This document shows positions 43,486 to 52,444 of a stretch of DNA of 64,000 nt, in pieces. The notes below the pieces were generated by a model, which did no database searches, had not been told where the DNA came from, and saw only the letters and a list, made by a program, of their open reading frames with translations. Positions within the stretch are counted from its first letter, which is position 1, and each line of letters opens with the position of its first letter. The translations under genes and the position numbers were made by a program. The stretch comes from an uncultured Pseudoteredinibacter sp. (GTDB lineage Bacteria; Pseudomonadota; Gammaproteobacteria; Pseudomonadales; Cellvibrionaceae). Where the stretch lies: assembly GCF_947500695.1 (NCBI RefSeq), contig NZ_CANMSS010000005.1:62001-126000 (forward strand). The letters run 5' to 3'.

Positions 43486-44844
43486 TTATGGAAAACTAAA
43501 GCTCTGCTGAATATTCTTGCTGTTTTGGAAATTGCCGTCAGAATTGATGTTTGGGCGAAACTGAGTTTTGCGCAGTTGGCGCTTTATCTTCCCGCGATAC
43601 TTCTTATCTTCGGAGGCTACTTTAAGGTTTCGGGCTTTACCGTCTCTACCAATATCGTAACTAGCTTTGATATGCACCCGTGGCTCCAGTTCTGAAAAAC
43701 TTTCGTCCCACTCCGGTAATATTGGAATCACTTCTGGGGTGGCGAGCAGTGTAGAGCGCTGAGACTCCTCGCTAAAGGCCAGAGCTTCGCGGTAGTATTT
43801 TTTGGCTGTACTGTATTTGCCGAACATCAGGTGCCAGTCACCTTTAAGAATGGAGAGTCTTTGTTGATCCGCCTCGTCGGTTTCAATTGCAGACATGCTC
43901 TCAAGGGCTTTTTTTCCGGTAACAAAGATGGAATTTTTTTCTTGTTGGAACTCGTTATTTGCTTCCCGTTGGCTCAATGGGTCTTGACGAAGTGTAGTTA
44001 CAGAAAAGCCGCTGCTTTGTTGACCTTGTTCGAGATTTATTAGTTTAAAGTAATTGCTCGCAATAAAACCTTGTAGAACTTTCGAGAGATCTTCGTGTTG
44101 CCGATCAAGTTCAGGGCTTTGTCCATAAATGCCTATGTATTGCAGATACAGGTCACTTGCAGCGCTCAAGTGAGCAAAATCCCTTCGGCCATTGTATACA
44201 TACGCATGTAGTTGCCACTGCCCAAGTGCCATTAAGGTTTTTAACAGTTTTTTCTTGTCGTCCAGCAAGGATCGATTTGCTAGCCAGTGTCGAAACTCTT
44301 GTTGTTCTCTCGCTTTTCGCCACTGACCTGCAGCGACCAGGTTGGTGACCAGTTGTTTGGCAATGGGTTCTTGCAGCTCGCTGTACAATCCATGATTGAC
44401 CCTTTGTGCCTGCATGGCTTGGCGAAGTAATTTGCTGGCCTCGTCATACTGCCTGGCAGATTGGTAAATGACGGCCATATCGGCTAAGACTTCGCTACTT
44501 GCCGAAGCAAAATTGCCATGTTGCTCCTGTAGCTTCCATAATTTACTTTCTAAAAAACTGATTTGTTCTAGGCTCTGCGCTGAAAGCCTGTGAGTGAATT
44601 TTTTGGCTGCTAGTTTTGTCTTTTCCTTTTGTGGGCTAGATATTGATTCTGGATTAGCTTGCGAACCTGGTGCTTGCTCACTAGTGGCATTAATTGCTGG
44701 CTGTTCTGCTTCAGCTGAAGAGATATTTGTCGTTGCAGTAGCATCCTTGGAATCAGATTGTGCTAGGCTAAGGGCCGAGCACAATAGGCCCCATATTAAA
44801 ATTATAGCAGGGCTGCCTATTTTGCTTTTCATGGCAGGAAACAT
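43486..44844 (-). CDS. Helical-repeat protein with TonB-C-like terminal domain
   Basis: 452 aa. N-terminal signal or anchor (IILIWGLLCSALSLAQS), a low-complexity linker, TPR-type helices (about 100-370, e.g. YDEASKLLRQAMQAQR), and a C-terminal domain HIKASYDIGRDGKARNLKVA, then KIKRQLRKTQFRPN and a final QQSFSFP that fits the TonB C-terminal fold. TonB-C domains contact outer-membrane partners. Together with ExbB-like and ExbD-like proteins downstream it could be the transducer of the system. First gene of the locus; GGAG precedes the ATG. Confidence 0.7.
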   Translation of the reverse strand: MFPAMKSKIGSPAIILIWGLLCSALSLAQSDSKDATATTNISSAEAEQPAINATSEQAPGSQANPESISSPQKEKTKLAAKKFTHRLSAQSLEQISFLESKLWKLQEQHGNFASASSEVLADMAVIYQSARQYDEASKLLRQAMQAQRVNHGLYSELQEPIAKQLVTNLVAAGQWRKAREQQEFRHWLANRSLLDDKKKLLKTLMALGQWQLHAYVYNGRRDFAHLSAASDLYLQYIGIYGQSPELDRQHEDLSKVLQGFIASNYFKLINLEQGQQSSGFSVTTLRQDPLSQREANNEFQQEKNSIFVTGKKALESMSAIETDEADQQRLSILKGDWHLMFGKYSTAKKYYREALAFSEESQRSTLLATPEVIPILPEWDESFSELEPRVHIKASYDIGRDGKARNLKVASEDKKYRGKIKRQLRKTQFRPNINSDGNFQNSKNIQQSFSFP

Positions 44845-44986
44845 AAGCGCTCCACAACGAATTTAGTGTTGTTTTGGGGGGCTTGTTTTCAAGTAGCCCC
44901 AAATTAGGTGGTTGCTGTAGCACTATAGCAAATTGCAGCGCAGATGTGCTTGTTACATTTTCGCTAGATAAATTAAGAATTACATA

Positions 44987-45862
44987 ATGAATCAGCAAAA
45001 CGAGTTAGTATCGGAAATTGTTTTGACCTTTAGTTGTGATGACAAGCCCGGTATTGTGGCCGCTGTGGCCAACCTATTTGCCTTGCAAGGCTTTAATATT
45101 CGTGAGTCCTCTCAATTTGAAGATGTGCATAGTAAGCGCTTCTTTATGCGCACGGTCTTTGAAACGGCCGAAGGGGAAAAACCCATAGAGGATATTAAAT
45201 CCGCTTTTAGAGCTGTCGCTGAACGCTATGGCATGGAGTGGTCTTTATGTGACCTGCATCGGCGTATAAAAATTGTTATCGCTGTGTCTAAGTGGGGGCA
45301 TTGTTTGAACAACCTACTAAATAGCTGGAAACGCGGCAGTTTGGCGGTGGATATCGTGGGGGTAGTATCCAATCACGAAGACATGCGTGAATTGGTAGAG
45401 TGGTACGGGGTGCCATATCATTTTTTACCGGTAGGTCCCGACAATAAATCAGAACAAGAAGCCCAAATCCTGGAGCTTATTGATACTGAATCTGCAGACT
45501 TACTCGTCTTGGCGCGTTATATGCAGATTTTGTCGCCTAAAATGACTGGTGCCTTAAGGGGGCGTGCAATCAATATTCACCATTCGTTTTTGCCAGGCTT
45601 TAAGGGAGCAAAACCTTACCACCAAGCCTATGCAAGGGGCGTTAAGTTGATTGGCGCTACGGCGCACTTTGTAACAGAGGATTTGGATGAAGGTCCGATT
45701 ATTGAGCAGGACGTAGAGAGGGTGAGCCACGTTAATCAACCAGAAGAGTTGGTTGAAATAGGGCGTGATATTGAATCGCGTGTGCTGGGGAGAGCAGTGC
45801 GCTGGTTTGCGCAGCAAAGAATCCTGCCTAATGGCAACAAGACCGTAGTCTTTAGCCGCTAG
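44987..45862 (+). CDS. purU: Formyltetrahydrofolate deformylase
   Basis: 291 aa. N-terminal ACT domain (about 8-85, FSCDDKPGIVAAVANLFALQ) and C-terminal formyltransferase-fold hydrolase with LVLARYMQILSP, then INIHHSFLPGFKGAKPYHQA containing the catalytic Asn and His, and a TAHFVTEDLDEGPII segment with the Asp. It splits 10-formyl-THF to formate and THF, balancing one-carbon units for purine synthesis. Single gene; a GGCGCC-paired hairpin at 45894-45918 may terminate it. Confidence 0.9.
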   Translation: MNQQNELVSEIVLTFSCDDKPGIVAAVANLFALQGFNIRESSQFEDVHSKRFFMRTVFETAEGEKPIEDIKSAFRAVAERYGMEWSLCDLHRRIKIVIAVSKWGHCLNNLLNSWKRGSLAVDIVGVVSNHEDMRELVEWYGVPYHFLPVGPDNKSEQEAQILELIDTESADLLVLARYMQILSPKMTGALRGRAINIHHSFLPGFKGAKPYHQAYARGVKLIGATAHFVTEDLDEGPIIEQDVERVSHVNQPEELVEIGRDIESRVLGRAVRWFAQQRILPNGNKTVVFSR

Positions 45863-45949
45863 TCATCGCTTTGCTATAAGCTTACAAACAAACGGCGCCA
45901 AGCTGAAAGCAGGGCGCCAATCGTTTTGAAACGAAAATTTCCAGCTGAA

Positions 45950-46159
45950 TTAAAGCGGAACTACGTTTTCTGCCTGAGGGCCTTTTTCGCCCTGAGTTAC
46001 TACCATGCTCACACGTTGGCCGTCTTGCAAACTACGACGCCCAGTGCCTTCAATAGCACTGTAGTGAACAAACACATCTTTACCGCTTTCTTGCTCAATA
46101 AAGCCGAAGCCTTTTTCATCGTTGAACCACTTTACGGTTCCTTCAACTGGACTGGACAT
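45950..46159 (-). CDS. Cold-shock protein, CspA family
   Basis: 69 aa from the ATG at 46159 (AGAGAGAT upstream). It has RNP1-type KGFGFIEQ and RNP2-type DVFVHYSAI motifs in a single OB-fold. It binds single-stranded RNA or DNA and melts mRNA structure, usually in the cold. The frame is open 23 codons further upstream but that part has no CspA similarity. A long untranslated leader, as usual for csp genes, probably lies in 46160-46500. Confidence 0.9.
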   Translation of the reverse strand: MSSPVEGTVKWFNDEKGFGFIEQESGKDVFVHYSAIEGTGRRSLQDGQRVSMVVTQGEKGPQAENVVPL

Positions 46160-46808
46160 ATCTCTCTCTTTCTTCGTGTTGCTCCGCATGCGCGGATCCA
46201 GGGCCCCAATCATTGAGGCATTTACCAACCTGGATTGGCTGGATTCGTGTAAAAACGATAGACGAATGGATTAATGCAAATCGCTTTCAACAAATACTTT
46301 GTACTCGCACCTTATTATTGTGGTTATGGCTGCTGCGATCAGAGAGGATCTCAGTTGCACAACGACTACTTTGATGCAGAGATTCTGACATATAATTTCC
46401 CTCTGGGAAACTCATTCTGCCTATGCAAGAAAGATTTTTGCCAGATCAATGTTTCATTTCGATGACTTCGTCAACAAATAACGACATTTTCTTAGCTGAC
46501 AAGTAGTTGACTAATTCTCAGACCTCAGTGTGATTTTACGGGATTTGTTCACCATTGGACCCTTTCCATGCTAACGCATGAGTCAAAACCCCCCTTTTTT
46601 GTGACAGAGTTAACCTTCTGATGGCGTCACAGCGCTACGCATTTTGATAGCTCGCTAACGGCAGGGCACCAGCAAACTTGGGGCTTTACACAAGGAATAG
46701 TATCAGCAGCTGATCAGTTGAGTAGTGGCCATTGGGAGGATAGCCAAACGGTACTTCATGGATGGGGAATTTGGCTGAGGAACAACGCAGTAATATTGGA
46801 CTTTAATC
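46160..46808. other. 649-bp divergent intergenic region between csp and csrA
   Basis: No credible gene. The csp side should hold a promoter and structured cold-shock leader. Near the middle is a small hairpin CATGC-TAAC-GCATG (about 46567-46580) followed by a C6T6 tract (about 46591-46602). The csrA side holds a GGA-rich leader (see separate entry). Confidence 0.5.
46694..46800 (+). promoter_or_regulatory. GGA-rich leader of csrA (possible CsrA autoregulatory sites)
   Basis: Seven GGA triplets start at 46694, 46735, 46738, 46760, 46766, 46779 and 46798, in the 115 bases before the csrA start. GGA is the core of CsrA sites; the last lies in the presumed Shine-Dalgarno region. This suggests CsrA represses its own translation, as known in E. 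coli. Confidence 0.45.
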
Positions 46809-47021
46809 ATGCTTACCTTGACACGAAAGGCCGGCCAAAAATTGATCATTGGCGATGATGTTTGTATAGAAATTGTGTCAATATCAGGTCGCCAGGTCGC
46901 TGTGGGTGTTAGCGCCCCCGATTCAGTGAGAATCTACCGCGAAGAAATTGCACCGGAAGGCCTGCTTGATAGCATCATGGACAGCTTGCATAAGAAAAAA
47001 GCGAGCAATGGAAATAAGTAG
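46809..47021 (+). CDS. csrA: Carbon storage regulator CsrA/RsmA paralogue
   Basis: 70 aa. It keeps the CsrA core: LTRKAGQKLIIGDDV at the N-terminus and APDSVRIYREEI with Arg44, the key RNA-binding residue. It is several residues divergent from the canonical sequence (which reads MLILTRR...), has a longer charged tail, and is not beside alaS or lysC where gammaproteobacterial csrA usually lies. That suggests an extra paralogue. It binds GGA-containing mRNA leaders to alter translation. An AGGGG/CCCCT hairpin at about 47020-47040 follows. Confidence 0.85.
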   Translation: MLTLTRKAGQKLIIGDDVCIEIVSISGRQVAVGVSAPDSVRIYREEIAPEGLLDSIMDSLHKKKASNGNK

Positions 47022-47091
47022 GGGCAGCTCAGCTACCCCTCTTATTCAGCAAATCTACCTCATCAGATAGATTCCAAAGCCTTAGCTGGCG

Positions 47092-48414
47092 CTATTGGAC
47101 TTCAGCAATAGCTTCAAGTAGGGAGTCGAATATCTGGTCGATATGGCTTTGCTCGATAATCAGCGGAGGTGACATCATAATGGTGTCACCAGCAGCGCGC
47201 ACCGTGATGCCTTTTTCCAAGGCTTTGGCAGCAACGCTTTGAGCTCTTGTCATACCCTCGATACCATTCGCCGCAGGGCCGCTCTTGAAGTCAATGGCGC
47301 CCACTAATCCCCAATTGCGAACATCAGTGGTCAGCTCGCTATCATCCAAGCGATGAATACCGTCTTCCCACGCTGAGGAAACCTGCGCAGCGCGTTCGAA
47401 CAAATTCTCGTTTTTGTATATATCCAGCGTCGCTAAGGCTGCCGCACAAGCAACTGGGTGCGCCGAGTAGGTGTAACCGTGGAAGAATTCCGGTGCATTT
47501 TCAGGGCCTTGCATAAAGGCATCGTGAACTTCTTGGCTGACCAATACGGCTCCCATTGGGACCGCGCCATTGGTTAGGCCCTTAGCAGTAGTAATGATAT
47601 CAGGTGTTACGCCCGTAACACGTGCCGCAGTACCATCACCCAGACGGCCGTAAGCGGTAATCACTTCATCAAAGATCAATAGGATGTCATTGTCATCACA
47701 GATCTGACGAACCTTCTCTAAATAGCCCTTAGGAGGAATAATCACGCCTCCAGCACCGGCCATTGGCTCGATAATTACGGCGGCAATATTGCTGGCGTCG
47801 TACATGGCGATTTGTTGCTCTAGCTCATAGGCCAGCTTATCGGCGCCATGTTCGCCTTGGCCGCGGCTAAAGGCATTCTCTTCTAGGCGAGTGTGGCTAA
47901 GATGCGAGACTTCTAGGCCTTGACCAAATACCGCACGGTTAGGGGTAAGGCCGGCAACAGAAACACCTCCCATATTCACTCCGTGGTAGGCCTTCTGGCG
48001 GGCAATAAAGCGGGTTTTGCCACCTTGGCCACGTTTGCGCCAGTAAGCGCGAGCCATTTTCAATGCAGTATCGACAGACTCTGAGCCAGAGTTGGTGAAA
48101 AAGACACGGTTTACGCCGGCAGGAGCAATTTCTTCTGCCAAGCGGGTGGCTAGTTCAAATGCTTGCTCATGGGCAAAGCCAAATGGGTTGGCGTAGTCCA
48201 TCTCCAATAGCTGTTTGTGTACCGCTTCGGCGATTTCTGGGCGGCTGTGACCAGCGTTGGTGCACCACAAGCCGGCCGTGGCATCTAGAATCTCGCGGCC
48301 GTCGGCCAAAGTCATGGTCATGCCTTCAGCTTTGGTATAAATCTTGGGGTTCTTTTTAAAAGCACGGTTTGGGGTGAAAGGCAGCCAATAGTGCTCAGTG
48401 TTAATGGTGCTCAT
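47092..48414 (-). CDS. Omega-amino acid (beta-alanine):pyruvate aminotransferase
   Basis: 440 aa class III PLP aminotransferase. Motifs: LDATAGLWCTNAGHSRPEI, FFTNSGSESVDTALKMAR, KAYHGVNMGGVSVAG, LLIFDEVITAYGRLG and TTAKGLTNGAVPMGA, which holds the Schiff-base Lys. The sequence fits beta-alanine:pyruvate transaminase (BauA-like). It makes malonate semialdehyde and alanine or acts on other omega-amines. Single gene; no BauC-type dehydrogenase is adjacent. Confidence 0.85.
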   Translation of the reverse strand: MSTINTEHYWLPFTPNRAFKKNPKIYTKAEGMTMTLADGREILDATAGLWCTNAGHSRPEIAEAVHKQLLEMDYANPFGFAHEQAFELATRLAEEIAPAGVNRVFFTNSGSESVDTALKMARAYWRKRGQGGKTRFIARQKAYHGVNMGGVSVAGLTPNRAVFGQGLEVSHLSHTRLEENAFSRGQGEHGADKLAYELEQQIAMYDASNIAAVIIEPMAGAGGVIIPPKGYLEKVRQICDDNDILLIFDEVITAYGRLGDGTAARVTGVTPDIITTAKGLTNGAVPMGAVLVSQEVHDAFMQGPENAPEFFHGYTYSAHPVACAAALATLDIYKNENLFERAAQVSSAWEDGIHRLDDSELTTDVRNWGLVGAIDFKSGPAANGIEGMTRAQSVAAKALEKGITVRAAGDTIMMSPPLIIEQSHIDQIFDSLLEAIAEVQ

Positions 48415-48609
48415 AGCATTCTCGCTCTCTATATAGTGGCTTATCTAGCCTAATAACAAATTAGTAAACCACGGCAGCATAGGCAAGTTTATTGCGTCGG
48501 TAAATTACTATTTATCTATTTAAAGGTTGGGTATTCTAGACTTAATGACCGCAGTAAATGCGAACCTATATAGGGTCTGCAAATATCAAGTGTGAGTATG
48601 AATTAGGAA

Positions 48610-49188
48610 TTAAAGTTGCCAGTTGTTTTTCTTCAGCCAGCACAGCGCCAGCACATCGTAAAAGCCGTGCCAAACAACCACCAACATCAGGCTATCGCTA
48701 GCTTGGTAGACATAGCCAAACAGTAGACCCATTGCAAAGGTCATCAGGAAATACACCCAAGAAAGACCGTGCAGGGCTCCAAAGCAGATAGCAGCGAGAA
48801 TAATACCTAGATGGGGTGTCCAGCCCTCAAAGTCGAGTAAGCCTACCAGCCAGTTTTGCAAGAATCCGCGAAACAGCCATTCTTCAGAAACGCCGGCTAA
48901 TACCCCAATTAAAGCCAGTTGCAGGTAGCCGAAATGGCCGATAAGGCTTTGGTATTTTGCTAGATCGCGATTGATGGCTTCTTTAAGAAATGGCAGGCAC
49001 TTCTCTATGAGCAGCAGTGCTAGCATCATGGCGCCGGCCAGGAGCAGTCCTTGTAGAATATCCTCAAGGCCAGAAAAGCTATTTAATTTGTCTTGCCAGC
49101 GAGCTAGCAGTAGGCCCAGTACACATAGAATGAGCTGGCTGCGAATTACCTTACTATAAGGCACCTTGTCCTTGGCGATGTCATCCAT
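48610..49188 (-). CDS. CPBP family intramembrane metalloprotease
   Basis: 192 aa with about six TM segments. The motif EEWLFRG (102-108), a FGALHG segment and a WHGFYDV segment are the three conserved CAAX/CPBP (ABI) catalytic motifs. Bacterial members are membrane glutamic-type or metal proteases with mostly unknown substrates. Same strand as the aminotransferase and sirtuin genes but with separate spacing. Confidence 0.8.
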   Translation of the reverse strand: MDDIAKDKVPYSKVIRSQLILCVLGLLLARWQDKLNSFSGLEDILQGLLLAGAMMLALLLIEKCLPFLKEAINRDLAKYQSLIGHFGYLQLALIGVLAGVSEEWLFRGFLQNWLVGLLDFEGWTPHLGIILAAICFGALHGLSWVYFLMTFAMGLLFGYVYQASDSLMLVVVWHGFYDVLALCWLKKNNWQL

Positions 49189-49268
49189 TGCAATTATTTT
49201 CCCGTTCGTTCGCTATTAATAAAATGTCTGTTAGCTAGCTGTTATTTAAGTGGCTATTATTTAAACCT

Positions 49269-49985
49269 CTAGGGCAAAAGCGTTTTAAAATATTCAGCAA
49301 CGACCTCGGTAGCTGGCCCATAGTGACCTTCATCAAATTGTCCGCCAGAAGCTTCGAGATTCAGCTCAATTGTGTGGGCGCCATAAGCCTTGGCTAATTG
49401 TACAAAGCCTGCAGCTGGGTAAACTTGGCCAGAGGTACCAATAGAAACAAAGATATCGCAGGTCAATAGTGCTTGCTCTATTTCATCCATAAACATGGGC
49501 ATCTCACCAAACCAGACAATGTCTGGGCGCAATTGCCCAGGGCTTTGGCAGCAAGGGCAGGGGCGATCGGCACTGATGTCCTCTTTGCAAGGGTAGACCT
49601 TGCCGCTTTGTTGGCAGCGTATTTTCAAGAGCTCGCCGTGCATATGCAGCAATTTTTCGCTACCGCCTCTTTCGTGCAGATCATCGACGTTTTGAGTTAC
49701 TAACAAGAAATCACCCAAGCCAGCCTTACGATAGCTCTTTTCGAATTCGGCCAGTGAGAAATGTGCCGCATTGGGTTTTGCCTTCTCTAATAAGGCGCTA
49801 CGTCGCATATTATAAAAACGCTGTACCAATTCTGGGTTACGAGAAAAGGCTTCGGGTGTGGCGACATCTTCGACGCGATGTTGCTCCCACAAGCCGCCGT
49901 TATCCCGAAAGGTATCTAAACCAGATTCTGCCGATACCCCGGCGCCGGTTAACACGACAATGTTGCGGCTGTCTTTTTGATGCAT
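49269..49985 (-). CDS. cobB: NAD-dependent protein deacylase, Sir2/CobB type
   Basis: 238 aa sirtuin. Motifs: [43 protein letters not shown] with the catalytic His. Four Zn cysteines are visible (C near YPCKEDIS, then RPCPCCQ). A FYNMRR segment places the Tyr and Arg typical of class III sirtuins (desuccinylases). It removes acetyl or succinyl groups from lysines using NAD+. Symbol by similarity; substrates not known. Confidence 0.85.
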   Translation of the reverse strand: MHQKDSRNIVVLTGAGVSAESGLDTFRDNGGLWEQHRVEDVATPEAFSRNPELVQRFYNMRRSALLEKAKPNAAHFSLAEFEKSYRKAGLGDFLLVTQNVDDLHERGGSEKLLHMHGELLKIRCQQSGKVYPCKEDISADRPCPCCQSPGQLRPDIVWFGEMPMFMDEIEQALLTCDIFVSIGTSGQVYPAAGFVQLAKAYGAHTIELNLEASGGQFDEGHYGPATEVVAEYFKTLLP

Positions 49986-50144
49986 AATAGAAAATCCGCT
50001 GATATTAGCTTTTGTTCTTATGGCAGGTCAGAGCGCTATATTACGACGTATCGAATGAGTTTACTAAGAGCTATTACTATTACCTTAAAATTCCTGTTCT
50101 ATTAACAGCGAAGAATTTAATAATGTTGAGAAAGTTAACAATAA

Positions 50145-50705
50145 ATGCGTATCATTATTGCTGCTGATATTTTTGGGAAAACAGATGCCTTAGGCGATTT
50201 AGCTGCTTCCTTGCCTTTTGCAACTGAGGTCATTTCTCCCTATACGGATTCTGAGTTGAAATTTCACGATGAGCAGGAAGGCTACGACTATTTCTCTGAA
50301 TATGTTGGTATCGAAACCTATGCAAATCGTCTCCTAAAACATATTCTCGAATCATCTGAGCCTGTGATGTTAATCGGATTTAGTGTCGGAGCGGCGGCAG
50401 TGTGGTATCTGGCAGGCCACAATAATCTTAATAATGTTATTTCTGGCATAGGCTTTTATGGCTCGCAGATTCGGCATGCTAGAGAGGTTGAACCCAGCTT
50501 CCCAATTCATCTTGTCTTTCCTGAATCAGAAGAGCATTTTTGTGTGAATACTCTGATTAAAGATGTGTCGAAATACCAGACTGTATCGGTCGAGCGATCA
50601 GCTTATCTTCATGGTTTTATGAATCGACGCTCGGCAAACTTTAATGCTGAGGCTTATGAAATCTATTTGCAGAAGCTTAAGCAGAAAATTAATGAGATGT
50701 GCTGA
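50145..50705 (+). CDS. Small alpha/beta hydrolase (dienelactone-hydrolase-like)
   Basis: 186 aa. The nucleophile elbow reads GFSVGA (about residues 78-83), a likely acid lies near FPESEEH, and the His is in LHGFMNRRSANFN. Shorter than most dienelactone hydrolases but with the same core pattern. Cytoplasmic hydrolase, substrate unknown. GAGAAAG lies before the ATG. Single gene, convergent with trhP. Confidence 0.7.
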   Translation: MRIIIAADIFGKTDALGDLAASLPFATEVISPYTDSELKFHDEQEGYDYFSEYVGIETYANRLLKHILESSEPVMLIGFSVGAAAVWYLAGHNNLNNVISGIGFYGSQIRHAREVEPSFPIHLVFPESEEHFCVNTLIKDVSKYQTVSVERSAYLHGFMNRRSANFNAEAYEIYLQKLKQKINEMC

Positions 50706-50760
50706 GCGAAGTGGAGGTCGCTGGACTTAGCTTAATTAGCCAAGCCCAGTTAGAAAAGGC

Positions 50761-52161
50761 TTAGGCGGTATAACGCATCAACAAAGTATAATCTGCATCT
50801 TTTTCAGATAACTGAATGTGCTCTGGCAAATCAATGGCTACTTGATGGCCAGAACCTGGCGCTGTCTCAGTATCCTGTCCGTGTTTATCCAGCATGTGGT
50901 CTAGGGTAAAGCTATGGTTACCTTGCGGGGTAATCAGCTCTAATTTATCACCCACACTGAAACGGTTTTTCACTTCCAAGTGCAAACGATTACTGTCGCT
51001 ACCGTTGACTTCCGCAACAAACTGCTGGTTTGGATTGGTTGAAACGCCTTTCTCATAGTTTTGATATTCAGCGGGCACATGACGGCGATAGAAACCTTCG
51101 GTGTAACCGCGATTGGCAAGATGCTCAAGCTCAGCCATTAGGTTCTTATCGAAAGGCTTGCCGGCAACCGCATTATCAATAGCTCGGCGATAAACCTGTG
51201 CGGTTCGTGCTACGTAATAGTGACTCTTGGTGCGACCTTCAATTTTCAAAGAGTGAATGCCCATATTCACCAATCGCTCAACGTGCTGTACAGCGCGAAG
51301 ATCTTTTGAGTTCATAATATAGGTGCCGTGCTCATCTTCATAAGCCGGCATTAACTCGCCTGGGCGGTTCTTCTCTTGTAGCAGTACCGGTTCTACTTCA
51401 TTGACGCCGCTTGGGTCGTAATCCTTAGGTGTATAAACCGCAGATAGGTCATCGGTGTTCACTGGATTTTCGCTGCCACGCACATCGCGTCGCTGGTCGA
51501 CTGCGATAAGATCGCCGGTTTCATTTTCTTTGGTACTGTGGGCATTGTATTCCCAGCGGCAAGAATTGGTGCAGGCACCTTGGTTGGAATCACGGTGGGT
51601 CATATAGCCGGAGAGCAGGCAGCGGCCAGAGTAAGCAATGCAGAGTGCGCCATGGACGAAAACCTCGATTTCCATTTCTGGGCACTGCTGGCGAATCTCT
51701 TCGATCTCATCCAGTGATAATTCACGGGAAAGAATCACTCGGCTGATTCCCTGGCGCTCCCAGAATTTCACCGAAGCCCAGTTGACTGCATTGGCCTGAA
51801 CGGACAGGTGCACTTCTTGCTCTGGCCAGCGATCTTTTACCATCATAATGAGGCCAGGGTCCGACATGATGAGCGCATCCGGGCCCATTTCGATGACTGG
51901 CTCTAGATCGCGGATATAAGAGCGAACCTTGTCATTGTGGGGCGACAGGTTTGAGGCTAAATAGAATTGTTTACCCATGCCGTGTGCTTCTTCTACCGCG
52001 GCGGCCAGGTTATCCAACTTATTGAACTCATTGTTGCGCACGCGCAGGCTGTAACGGGGTTGGCCCGCATAGACGGCATCAGCGCCATAAGCAAAGGCGT
52101 AGCGCATGGATTTTAGGGTGCCGGCTGGCGACAATAGTTCAGGGGTAAACGGGGTACTCAT
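50761..52161 (-). CDS. trhP: tRNA hydroxylation protein TrhP (U32 peptidase family)
   Basis: 466 aa. Opens PELLSPAGTLKSMRYAFAYG, then GADAVYAG, and carries the U32 signature EVFVHGALCIAYSGRCLLSG, then GACTNSCRW, with iron-sulfur or metal-binding cysteines. It is the YegQ/TrhP protein required with prephenate-linked chemistry for 5-hydroxyuridine at tRNA position 34. The former peptidase annotation is outdated. Single gene. Confidence 0.85.
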   Translation of the reverse strand: MSTPFTPELLSPAGTLKSMRYAFAYGADAVYAGQPRYSLRVRNNEFNKLDNLAAAVEEAHGMGKQFYLASNLSPHNDKVRSYIRDLEPVIEMGPDALIMSDPGLIMMVKDRWPEQEVHLSVQANAVNWASVKFWERQGISRVILSRELSLDEIEEIRQQCPEMEIEVFVHGALCIAYSGRCLLSGYMTHRDSNQGACTNSCRWEYNAHSTKENETGDLIAVDQRRDVRGSENPVNTDDLSAVYTPKDYDPSGVNEVEPVLLQEKNRPGELMPAYEDEHGTYIMNSKDLRAVQHVERLVNMGIHSLKIEGRTKSHYYVARTAQVYRRAIDNAVAGKPFDKNLMAELEHLANRGYTEGFYRRHVPAEYQNYEKGVSTNPNQQFVAEVNGSDSNRLHLEVKNRFSVGDKLELITPQGNHSFTLDHMLDKHGQDTETAPGSGHQVAIDLPEHIQLSEKDADYTLLMRYTA

Positions 52162-52444
52162 AAAGCCTTAGTTCTATCTGGGTTAATTCGGGCGCGCATT
52201 GTACGGTAAGCTGGCTAGATTTTCATCACCTGAATCGGCAGATTTGCCTCTGTCTGCGCATATTGTGCAGGCAGCTAAACTTCCCGGAGCGGTTAATAAC
52301 CCTACCTTTGATCGGTTTGTTGTCAGCTTTGACGGATTTGTTTGAAGAATTGTTATCTACTGTCGATAAGCAGATTGCGACCCAAGCTTGGTGTTGGGGC
52401 TGCAAGGCGATCTGTGTAAAAATCGGTAGCAAGCAACAGCGACG

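Noticed and set aside
46274..46465. 63-codon open frame on the plus strand in the csp leader region
   Set aside because: No ribosome site; composition unlike the other genes; lies in the expected csp leader.
50721..50750. Imperfect hairpin between the convergent hydrolase and trhP genes
   Set aside because: Three A-C mismatches and no T-run; too weak to call a terminator.
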